NCBI GenBank assembly: GCA_934045075.1
Contig: OW203744.1
Coordinates: forward strand, 5,134,795 to 5,198,794
Origin: Yponomeuta sedellus
Lineage: Eukaryota; Arthropoda; Insecta; Lepidoptera; Yponomeutidae
Direction: 5' to 3'
Length of the DNA: 64,000 nucleotides
Positions 11,501-23,500 of this stretch are shown here, in pieces. The first letter of the stretch is position 1; the number at the start of each line of letters is the position of its first letter. A program made the position numbers and the translations under genes. The notes under the pieces were generated by a model, which was not told the origin of the DNA, did no database searches, and was given only the letters and a program-made list of their open reading frames with translations.

Positions 11501-14500
11501 ACAGAGAATCTACTTAAATAAAATTATTATTAAATTCTTACAGCTCTCTACTCATATGCTGCAACTTACACATTACGCTCTCTCTCACACATAAAGGCTC
11601 ACACACACACACACATTCACATACAATTAAGTAATAACTAACCATATTCACCAATGCAGCTGTATACTTGAGACGCACAATACTTAAATTAATAATGTCT
11701 GAAATAGATCTGTACATTATGTACAAAACAAACTAATTGTCAAAATACAGGACCACCTAGTTTGGCAATTAGTTGAATTGATAATTATTGTACCATTAGC
11801 CTTTAAGTGATTTTGTAAAGCCCTCAAGGCTTATAATACCGTTCCTAAATGTTGTTCTTTATGGTGACAAATAAACTTTTAATTGTAGACTTTTAGTCCG
11901 GATTTACTTACGGGTGTTGTTACATCGGAAAAGTCCGATGTAACAACACCCGTAGACGTCCCAGAGACGGAGCTCGCTCGGTTGCTTGTCTCACAAGACA
12001 AGCAACCGACGACGCGAGCTCCGTCTCTGCTCACCATGATTAAGCTCTGCGAATCGGAGCGAAACCTGGTCGGACTTTTCCGATATAACAACACCCGTAA
12101 GTAAATCCGGACTAAAAGTCTACAATGTGTTGTGCTTACGAAAGTTTTAGTTCAAAAACTTTTAATTTACTTTACTTTAATTTATTTTTCAGAAATGGAC
12201 CAGTCGTGTATCCCAGACGAGTTGTATTTTGAAATCCCAGAGTCAATGCCAGTTAGTAGTATAGGTACAGAACAAGCAATTCATCACTTTTGTAATCGCT
12301 ATACTCGTATTTTTTTATATAGCCTATATGCGTCCCACTGCAGGGCACAGAGATCAGCGATGGGCACGCGTGGTAATAAAGCCCGTACTCTCTGGGCGTA
12401 ATTGCCACGCGTGCCGATCGCGGATTGGCAATTTCGAGCGCTTAGATATTTGAACACCTCAGACACTCAGGTTTCCTCACAATGTTTTCCTCTACAGTTA
12501 GCGCGTGGTATTGCTTATATGACTTCACATATGTACATAACATAGAAAACAAAGTCATTGGTATATTGCCCGCACCGGGAATGGAACCTGGGTCTCTCGC
12601 TTCCGAGTCCCTTGGTCTACCCACTGGACTACCGCCGTTTTACTCCTATTTCCAGTTGTAATCTGCTATTTGACACGTATAAAATTTGACGCGATAAATG
12701 AATATTTTCTTTAGTATCTAACGTAAGAGACCGAAATATATTGAAGTAAATATGCAGGATGGCTGCAAAATTTGCAAAGTAAAAAAAATTTTTCCTCATT
12801 TAATTCGTAACGGCGAAAACGCTATCCGCCATCTTGAAACAATCTAAAGTATGTAAACAAACATCTTTCAGCCAGAGCCAGTGGACATTGATTATTATAG
12901 GATTCAAAGTGATCTTCACATAAATACACCCGAGTTTCAAACTGGTTTGAGCCAAGTTTTTCGAATGTTAATTTCACTGTGTACACGAATCCACAACTTC
13001 CCGATCTTTATTGACGTGTTTTTTCATTCTCGAACAATGCAATAATGATAATTGGTATATTTTGGATGTAAATTCTATGAAATCATGGTTGCGTTGTTGT
13101 TATTTCACTATGCTCAGAGATCACTTACAGAAAATTGAATGTCAAACTTTGTTTACAATTTTTTGGACTTACAAACCATAAACAAAAATGGCTGACCGCG
13201 TTTTTGGCTGTTTAGGAAACTGAAGTTTTAAAATATATTTTTATGTTGCTTTTAGGTCCTCAAAAAATATACTAAAATATTTTTTGGTCTAATGGAAGAC
13301 TTATTTACCGTTTAAGACTTGCTGGAAAAGAGTGTCAAATAGCGGATTCTTTTTTCAAGCTGTGCAATAAAGTGTTTTCTATTATTTTTTATCATTGTAA
13401 CCAAACTCTTTGTTCTAATAATAGAAACCCCATCTTATTTATGTCATCCAGTCAGATAGTAAGGTTGAGATGATGGTTGATCCTAAATGGTGAGGGTGAT
13501 GAGAGTTCTAATATTGTAGACTTTTAGTCCGGATCTTCTTACGGGTGTTGTTATATCGGAAGAGTCCCACCAGGTTTCGCTCCGATTCGCAGAGCTTAAT
13601 CATGGTGAGCAGAGACGGAGCTCGCGTCGTCGGTTGCTCGTCTCACACTCGTCTCGTCTCGGACTAAAAGTCTACAATGTGTTGACGACCTCTGTGGCGT
13701 AACGGTAGTGCATCTACCTGCCATGCAGGAGGTCCCGGGTTCGAATCCCGGCTGGGAACAAAAAAAAACCCCAGGTCTTGGATGTTTACATGTTTGTGAT
13801 GTCGTTGTTTCTGGTTCCCACGACACAGGGTATCCTAGTGTGGGGCCAGAAGCAATGTATGTGCCTGTATGTAAATGTTATGTTATGTTGTGCTTACGAA
13901 AGTTTTAGTTCAAAAAAGAGTTCTTATAGCTAACCCCTTTTCTTCAGACTTCAGGGCGGACTGCAACCCCTACCTAGGTCATCCGAATCAGGAGCTGAAA
14001 GCGTTGCAATGCGATAAGGAGCTAAAGCGATGTAAGTCTCATTTTGACCACTTATCTGTTGTACAAAAATATATTATAACATAAAATTTACATACAATGT
14101 GTGTATGTGCATGCGTATGTGTGCATGGGTGCATGGGTGCATGCATGCACACAGCCAATTGCTCATGGTATCAAATTGATGAAATGCTTACATTATATTT
14201 TCGCATGCACACTCACTGTATACTTAGACTTATTATATAATATAAGTATATCATACATAGATATACCTAATGTTGAAAATAGGCAGGCAACTGCACATAC
14301 TAATATAAATTATAAAAAAAGTAATGCTGTACCATCTTTAATATTTTATTAACTAACTTAGAACTCGCCATCACTATAGGGCGAAGGAAATCTTACTCAA
14401 ATATTGTCACATTAATTATTATAAAGTAACTGATAGTTATACTTCGGTACCTTTTTTCTGTGTATAACAATTACTTCACATAAAATTTCACTACAAAAAA

Positions 14501-17500
14501 AGTTTTCTTCAAACGTAACATCCTTCGGATTTTACCATACACTATGACTTGTTTTTGTTATCGCATTTGCCAACTGCAAACGATTGTGCACCCTATTTGC
14601 ATGTTTTATCGTGTAGTGAAGTTTGATACTAGTATGCAATACTCGTCACGTAGAGGACGGCGAATGCTACTCAGCAGCAACACGGTGTTAACTAGCGCGG
14701 AGGGTAGTACAAGTCTTCTTTCTGCTGTTACTAAAATTGTTTATTTTATCCAATTACCTACATACAAATATTGTTGTTTTAACAGCTCTGTACAAATGCT
14801 TATGACAATAAAGTTTATGATTATGACTATGATTATACAGGCATATACATTGCTTCTGGCCCCACACTAGGATTCTTTGTGTCTTGGGAACCAGAAACAA
14901 CGACATCACAAACATGTAAACATCCAAGACCTGGTGTTATTTTTGTCCCCATGTCACGTGTAATATTATTTACAATAAATACCTTTAGCCTTCTTGTTCT
15001 TCTTCAGGCTATACTATGTAGTCCACTGTTGGACATAGCCCTCCCCTAATTAGCGCCATAGCGCCGTCTTCAGCTTGCCGCACCTTTAGCCTTAGGATAA
15101 ACAAAACCCAAAATGGTTTTCAGGTGTACCTGTCAGCCTTCCCTCGTTCAACCCCACTGAAGAAACGTAAGTACATTGTAGCTTCGTCAGGTTTCCTGCC
15201 ACTTTCCTCATTATAGAGACTGGTATATTAAGCGCCAGTTTTTGAATTACGAATTTCGTAATTCAGAAACTGGCGAGTAAATAGTTAACTGTAGTGCTGT
15301 CTCTTTGAATTTCTCAGAACCGAGTTACTGAATTGAGAATTAAGGATTTACTTAATTCTCAATTCTAGGGTAAGTTTTTGAATTAAGGATTTCGTAAAGT
15401 AAATAGTTAAGTGTAGTGCTGTCTCTTTGAATTTCTCGGAACCGAGTTACGGAATTGATAATTAAGTATATACTTAATTCTCAATTCAAGGGCCGGTTAC
15501 TGAATTGAGAATTAAGTAAATAATTAATTAATAAAAACTGTCTTTATACGGATTTTACTCGTTTAATTTTAATTTTTTTACAAATTTCCGTCGTTTCGGT
15601 ACTTTTTCAAGTAGCATGGTCTCGGAAGACTGGTCGGTCTTTGTAAAAAATGTAAAATTAAACGAGTAAAATCCGTTTAAATACAGTTTTCATTGTGTTT
15701 AGTGCTTGTGTTAATATTAGAAAATGCAAATACTTTATTCTCAATTCAGTAACCGGCCCTTAGAGCGTTGCAGCTGCGGAGGGCTAAGGCTCTATTTTCT
15801 ATTTAACTTTCATATAGTAGGAAAATCAGACGATAAGATTAACACCCTCTACTTCTTGAGACCCTGTAGCTTAGGGTAGGCAGTGCTCATCCTCAGTTAA
15901 ACGTTACATTAATTTATAACATGCTAATAATATTAACAAGAATCGCTAGTAGCCCCGGCTGCCTGGTGATCTTAAACGCTCACGAAGGTTAAGCAACATA
16001 GGGCGCGTTCAGTTAATGGATAGGTTTATGACAAACGCTAGCGGCATTTTTCTGAGCGGTTCCGAGCTTCGCAAGGCACGTTAAGCAGTAGGCGCCCGCT
16101 GCCGTGAGTAGATGGTAGTCATTAAGCCAAGTCAGAGGCCTTGGGGCGGCTCGAAAACTTCTGAAATTAAGACCAGCTACCTACTAGTCTTGCAAGACTC
16201 TACTAATACGGGCTTGGCCCCCGTGGTGGAGTATGGCATATACCTTCCTCAGGGAAGATACCCGTGTCCCTCGGTGATGATGATGAATATTAAAACAAAA
16301 GTTTGCAATAAACAAACAAACAAAAAACTTTATTGTTATAAAAGTGTACAAAAATAGTGCCTGGTCCCCAAACTAGAGTACTCTGTATTATGGGTAACCA
16401 GACTTCCGCTCAGAAAGTGACAGTGTAGCTTAGACATACGGTGTAGTTTCGATAGAAAACAAAAATAATAGTAATAATAAAAGTAACAGAATTAATTTTT
16501 TTTTTTTACATTGAAACAAAAATTTGGTTATAACACACAATTACACATATAACAATAAATATTTTTGTAATATGTGTAATTGTGTGTGTGTATGTGTATG
16601 TTTGTGCGTGTGTGATTTACATCTGATTCGATGGATAGATAGAACGTTTATTATGTACCATAGAAAAAATCTAGAAATCTCTGGTATAAAAACCTATTTA
16701 CAGGCAAAAAATTGCACCCATGCCGGGATTCGAACCCGCGACCTCTGGCTATCCGTGCCAGCGCTCTTTCCAACTGAGCTAATGGGCGACTCACCGGCAT
16801 CAGGGAAATTTCGAAGCTCAGTTGGAAAGAGCGCTGGCACGGATAGCCAGAGGTCGCGGGTTCGAATCCCGGCATGGGTGGAATTTTTAGCCTCTAAATA
16901 GGTTTTTAAATTGTCCTTAGCACGGGTTAGTGCATTAAAAAAAATATATTTATAATCTCTGGTGTAATGAACCCCTAGCCGCCGGTACAACCGGCCCGAG
17001 GTTCTAGTTAGCCTGCCGCCTCCACCTGAGACGTGTCCAGCCAGCTGCAAGAACTTCCGCTGCCCCAAGGAGCTCACCAACGAGTTCAAGTGTCCTAAGG
17101 AGTCGTTCCTGCCCGAGAAGAACACCTGCAACTGCTGCGGGCACTGCAGCCGATATCAACGTAAGAGTTACGGCCGGTCCAACTATTGTTAGTCGGACGT
17201 TATATTTATGGTATGTCATTGAAACACTTTGATTGCGCGATGCAGGAATGTTGGAGTTTGTAGTGCGCGCGCAGAGTTGACATGTGCTCGCCACAGAGTC
17301 TTCACCAAATGGCAGTGGTGAACTTTCCTTTTTCAATTTATGAGGTCTCAAGGACGCGTCCTCGGTGCTGTAGTGTAATTTAAACTCATTTTATATTAAC
17401 TTGCACTAGGAACATTTTTATGTAAGCTGCAAGTTTTCAAAAAAGAAATAAATATATAAATAAATAATTACCATTAGGAAAATTGCGCCGGCTTTTCTCC

Positions 17501-20500
17501 TCAGAACCTGAAGAGTAGAGTCTTCCAACCAGTGCTTCCCGTCAGTTTTGGCCTACTAGTGCTGAAGCATGGACATGGTTTAAGTAATGCTTGTAGTAAT
17601 GCTTGGTTGGAGTTAGTTTTAATCGTGCTATGGAACTGGCTATGATTAGAGTCTGTTCGAAGTGAGACATTTGACTAATTCTTTGGCATTTGGGGTTGTT
17701 AATGGCAATCATGCAAACTGGCTGGCAAACGCTGCGTGGGACGCTCGCTTACTCGCTGGACCGAAGTCAGATTGATGTCATCGGCCGGTTAAGAATGGAC
17801 GAGGATAGAAAGAAGTGGCGTGCCTTGGGGGGGGGTCCATATGTCCATGGCCAGCAGTGGACGAGTATGGGCTGACGCTGCCTGCAAAACCGGAGGTCTC
17901 TGGTTCGATCCCCGGCGGGTCAAACTAAACAAACTTTCCTAGTTTGTCTCGGGTCTTGGATGTTGTCTATGTATTTATTGTATTAAGTCTATCGTCGACT
18001 TAGCACCTGTATGACAAGTCACTTGTTGTACTTAGTATGGGGCTAACGAGATCTGTGTAGTATGTCCATGAATATTTTTATTTATAAAGCAATAGCCCGT
18101 TCCCGATCATAAAGTTCCACACATTTAATTATATGGCCTGGTTAGGGAGGTGCACATGCACCTTTACTTGTTGATTAAACTGCAACTAGTCATCTTGCCA
18201 AGCATGTAATTAAGCCCGACTGATATTTACTAACGATGCCCCTCAGAATTAGACGAGATATGCGCTCTGTTCAAGAGGACTGAAGAATTCAATGGAACTC
18301 AGGAAACTGAGGCGAGTATCTAGCCGCTTCAGCTTTGTAGTTTTTTTAAAAACCTATTTAGAGGCTAAAAATTCCACCCATGCCGGGATTCGAACCCGCG
18401 ACCTCTGGCTATCCGTGCCAGCGCTCTATCCAACTGAGCTAATGGGCGACTCACCGGCATCAGTGAAATTTCGAACCTCTTTACACTATTCTCTGTATTA
18501 CGTACAGCTCAGTTGGATAGAGCGCTGGCACGGATAGCCAGAGGTCGCGGGTTCAAATCCCGGCATGTGTGGAATTTTTTACCTCTAAATAGGTTTTTAA
18601 AAATTGTCCTTAGCACGGGTTAGTGCATTAAACGGACGGCCTCGGCGGCGCAGCGGTTTGGCACGCTGACTGTGAAACCGAAGGTCTCGGGTTCGATCCC
18701 CGGCCGGGTCAAAGTAGGAAACGAACTTTTCTAGTTTGTCTCGGGTCTTGGATGTTATCTATGTATTTATTGTATTAAATCTATCGTCGAGTTAGCACCT
18801 ATAACACAAGTCATTTAGTTGTACTTAGTATATGGCTAACGAAATCTGTGTAATATGTCCATGAATATTTATTTATTAAAAATAAAAATGGTATAATCTG
18901 TAGTTTTTGTAAAAATACCTCGTTATCAACACTTTTATGTACCGACTGCTGGGGCACGGGTCTTTTCCTGCATCGCAGGAAGTTTAGGCCATCCACCACC
19001 ACGGAGGCTGAATCCGGGTGGAGGATTGTAAGACGTAGCTTGCCTACAAATACCTATTTGGAGGTAAATATTCTCTGGACGTAATCTAAGCGATGTCTTT
19101 ATAGAACTGATGTTGACGTCGTAAATCACGTCTTTTAACGCGCTCAAATGTCGAAGTCACTTTCAAGTATATTAATATTATTTAAAAACCTATTTAAAGG
19201 CAAAAAATTCCACCCATCTCGAACCCGCGACCTCTGACTTACCGTGCCAGCGCTCTCCCAACTCAGATAATGCGCAAGTACCGGCGTCAGCGAAATTTCG
19301 AACCTGTTTACAATATTCTCTGTATTATTTTATAGGCAACCTATTAATAATTAATTAATAATTGTCATAGTAGCCTATTTTATCGCTTCTTCTAGCGTCA
19401 CAAAACTTGGCAATTATTTAAAAACCTATTTAGAGGCTGAAAATTCCACCCATGCCGGGATTCGAACCCGCGACCTCTGGCTATCCGTGCCAGAGGTCGC
19501 GGGTTCGAATCCCGGCATAGGTGGAATTTTTAGCCTCTAAATAGGTTTTTTAAAATTGTCCTTAGCACGGGTTAGTGCATTAAAAATAAAAATAGTATCA
19601 TTATTTAAACTTTCTAGGTAAAAAATGTGATTAAGTGGTAGTGGAACTCGTGTGCCGAGTTTACGCAACACCCATTCTGTGTTTTAACGTGCAGTAAGAC
19701 AGACATTATAAGCAGAAATAATCATGTACCTACTGCTGGCACTTTTCTGGAACGGAATCAAATAAAAATAAAAAAAAGCTTATAAAAAGCAGCTGAACAA
19801 AAGTTGACTTTAATTTGAGAAACTCCAACGGGCAAATTTATAAAAACACCATTTGTGTAAAAACTCTTCAGAGGCTATTTAGATGATCTGTGGTTACGTT
19901 TTTCTCTTGGCCACAGACTATTTAAACTGCCTCTGAGGAGTGTTTTTGGGAATCGTGTTTTTTTACTTACATGACCTAAAGTAATTGACATGTATAAAGA
20001 CTTAAATGCACATAACCCTGTAGAGCGCTGGCACGGTTAGTCAGAGGTCGTGGGTTCGAGTCCCGGCATGGGTGGAATTTTTAGCCTCTCAATAGGTTTT
20101 TAAAATTGCCCTTAGCACGGGTTGGTGTAACAAAAAGAATATAATAACCCTGTATGATAGGCGGTTTATGTCTTCAGGTAGAGGAAGAGTTCATCGAGCC
20201 AGGCTGCGACCACGGGCTGGTGTGTCGATTCGGCATCTGTCAGGACATACATGCAGTCGAGCCTAAAACTGATAGTGTCCGGCGCGCACCCACGGTTAAG
20301 CCGTACGGTCAGTGACATCCACGTTATCGGGCCTAAGACTGACAGCGTCCGGCACACGCCCACGGTTAAGCTGTAAAAGATTTTTATTTATCAAACATGC
20401 GTATTAAAAGGTACATTATATTACGTGTCATAAAAATTTTTTTGGTGTACCTTAACTAATATGCACACGACTAGATCTAAGACTGATAGCGTCCGGCGTG

Positions 20501-23500
20501 CGCTCACGGTGTAGCCGTACTGTCGCTAACATAAACTTAAATAAATAAACACACACTCGATAGAGCCTACAACTGACAGGGACCGTCGCGCGCCCACGGT
20601 TAAGCCGCACTGTCACTAACACCCACACGATCGGGCTTAAAACTGATAGCGTCCGGTTTGTGCCCACGATTAAGTTGTACTGTCAGTGACATCCACGTAA
20701 TGGAACTGACAACGTCCAGCACGCGTGCACGCCTATCATACACACAATTGAGAATAAAACTGATAGAGTGCGGCGCGCGCCCACTATCAAGTCGTACAGT
20801 CAGTGGCATCCACACGGTCGAGCCTAAAACTGATAGAGTCCGGCGCGCACCCACTATGAAGTCGTACAGTCAGTGACATTCACACGGTCGAGCCTAAAAC
20901 TGATAGTGACTGGCGCGCGCCCGCGATTAAGCCGTACGGGTAGTGACATCCGCACAGTCTAGTCTAAGACAGACAGCGTCCGGCGTACGCTCACTTGCAA
21001 GCTGTACGGTCAGTGACATCCACACGATCGAGCTTAAAACTGGTGGCACCCGGCGCGCGGAACCTGGAGGTGTTCGCAGACAGGATGGACGTCCCCATAC
21101 AGCGCCACTGGGTGTCCACGCACGATACGCGACCAGCAGTGGAGCTGGCTGGGACTGAGTATTATTATATTAATTTGATGTAAATTTAATTTTAATGTAA
21201 CATTGACATTAAAATTCAATTTACATTAAATTATGCACCGCACCATGCAGGAGCACCGTATAGGCTCAACAACTTTTCTTTTCTAAAAAAAACAATTGAA
21301 ACATGTATCTGCAATAGGTACTATCAGTCTTTGTTTTTACAAGACACTCACTTAAAAGACAATAAGAAATAGAACCAACTAAATTTTAATAATGACTGAT
21401 ATGTATTAAAAATAATATCTATGAAAAGAAAAACTAAAGAATAAAAAGATCTGTCGCCAACAGTGTAATATTGATATTATTACTAATATTGCTTAAAACA
21501 CCATTGTCACTAACACAATATGGGCATTCATCATCATCAGCCCACTGCTGCCCACTGCTGGGTATAGCTGCTGCTGCCCCCAAATGCCATGTCTCAAGAT
21601 CTTTTGAAATGAAATGAAAAGGTTTTATTCAAAGTAGCGCAGATACTGCGGCTTAATGAACGTTACAAGTCAAACTAGGTGTCCATTTCAAAATCTAGAT
21701 CATTTCTGAGAAAAAATGGACAAAAAATCTCCAAACGTAGTCTTTTCAAATTCCTTAATTAACACAGTTAACACAAATTTTACATAACTCATGCATTTTA
21801 CATTCTTGAATTCCAGACATCATTGTCCTCTAAATAATCCTTAATATAATAGCAGCTCTTTTGGCACAAAGTGGACTTTACACATTTTACCAGCCGCATC
21901 CACGTACCCTCCGCCGACCCAACGACATCGTCCGACTATGGGGCTGCTGGTCTGCTCACTGACCGTCTTCCTGTTGACGGCCGCAACTCTGTGATTACCC
22001 TGGTCCACCTACCGTCTTCCCGCCTCGCAAGGTGTCTCAACGCACATTTCCATTTCGCCAATGTCGCAAATCGTCATCCTGAAATACTGGAATAAATAAA
22101 TACAATATCTACTAAGTAAGGAGTTCCATATTCCTTCGGTCCGTGAAACGCTAGCTCTTTGAATGATTCTTGTTTTGTATATACGTGGGTATATAAAAAA
22201 CAACTCCGACCAGGTGTGATGATGATCTGCGAAAAACTGCCGGCAGATGCTGGATGCGGCAAGCTGAAGACAGGGCGCTATGGCGCTCATTGGGGGAGGG
22301 CTATGTCCAGCAGTGGATTACATAATATAGCCTGAAGAAGAAGACATACATGGGTGGTATGCCTTTTCTTTCCTGTGATGTGTTAATTTGTTCCAATAAA
22401 TCTCTCTCTCTCTTTCTTTCATATTTACTTATTCCAACATTTGTCAGAGCCGTGCCGCAAGGAGCTCAGGCAGTTCAAAGTGAAGTATGGCTTGGATGGC
22501 CACCTCCACTACAATGCACCGCAATGCACGCCGCTGTGGCTCTACGCGCCCGTGCAGGTACTAAATTCACGTATGTTTCCGTAAAATGTAGGCAGAGGCC
22601 GTGACTACCATTTTCCAGTTGTCACCACCCTGACCATCTTTGAATGGGGCAAAAATTATATGAAACTACACCATTGCTTCTGTACCTACAAAAAAAAAAT
22701 TTGGCCTATGCATCTCGCGCTCGAAGCGCTCGTGGCCTAGTCGAACCGAGTGATTGGAATCAATCGCTTGAGTAAAGCAATCACAGGCGCGTTCAGGTGC
22801 TGGATGGGTGACCGTCCCGTGACTACCGCTAGTGGCATTTTTCCCGAGTGCTTCCGTGCTTCGCGAAGAAGGCCTGTGTGCTGCAGTGGGACATTTTATA
22901 GACCACATAAAAAACATTTAAGAACATAATTATCCCCGTTGGTACGGTCACAGAACATATGTTCTGTGGGTACGGTTAACACGGTTGGTAAACATATCGG
23001 AGGTTGTGGGTTTGTGCCGAGACAAATTTGAAATAGTAGATTGCTTAACGAGGGTAGAAAGAATCAATTCCCGAGGTATTTAACGCCCGAGCGCAGCGAG
23101 GGCGGCTATAGTCCGAGTAGGAATTGATTCTTTTACCCGTGTTTAGCACTCTACTTTTCATTTCGAATATGAGGAAAATAAAAACTAATTTTTAATATTC
23201 AAATCTTAGCATAAAAGATTATTACCTATTTTTTTTGAATTCCGTCACAGATACTATAACAGATTAGTACCCGCCAATTTAAGTAGACTTTTTAAATTTT
23301 AAATATGGAACGCGTCTTATTCCGCTCAAAGAAGATTGCGTTAAATTCACACTGGCTGTTTAGAAACTCACATGACCGCAGCATTTTTTTTAATTAGTTT
23401 TTTTAAAAGCCTATTTATTACAAAAACTCTTCACAACTGACAGTATAGTTCTATTTTATAAAGTTCTTTCCCGTCCTTAGGTGGGAAGTAATTTGTATGA

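Larger units (their letters stand above)
8281..11520 (+). mobile_element. decayed non-LTR retrotransposon (LINE), endonuclease plus reverse transcriptase
   Basis: The 5' part encodes an endonuclease start (IHQNIRSLNKNFDEF) from about 8418 and the 3' part a reverse transcriptase. The RT shows motif A (FLDLSKAFDTV), the GVPQGSILAP motif and the catalytic FAYADDTAL. The reading frame is broken by a SINE at 8836-9110, by stops near 8694 and 9444, by a T-run frameshift near 10117, an in-frame stop near 10207, a frameshift near 11078 and a hairpin insertion at 11237-11305. No Gag-like ORF1 is visible upstream, so the copy is probably 5'-truncated. The RT resembles Jockey/L2/Daphne-type LINEs; the clade is inferred. 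Confidence 0.8.

Noticed and set aside
16524..17131. Open frames of 125 and 145 codons on both strands
   Set aside because: Both run through the inverted tRNA-like SINE pair; the shared peptide around TRDLWLSVPAL recurs wherever this SINE occurs.
20600..20876. Open frames of 72-84 codons in the tandem array
   Set aside because: They come from the 70-bp repeat, not from an independent gene.
21061..21155. Extra gene B exon with EVFADRMDVPIQRHW
   Set aside because: It is open and GC-rich, but no splice sites connect it in frame to exon 10 or 11, and exon 10 to exon 11 already fits.
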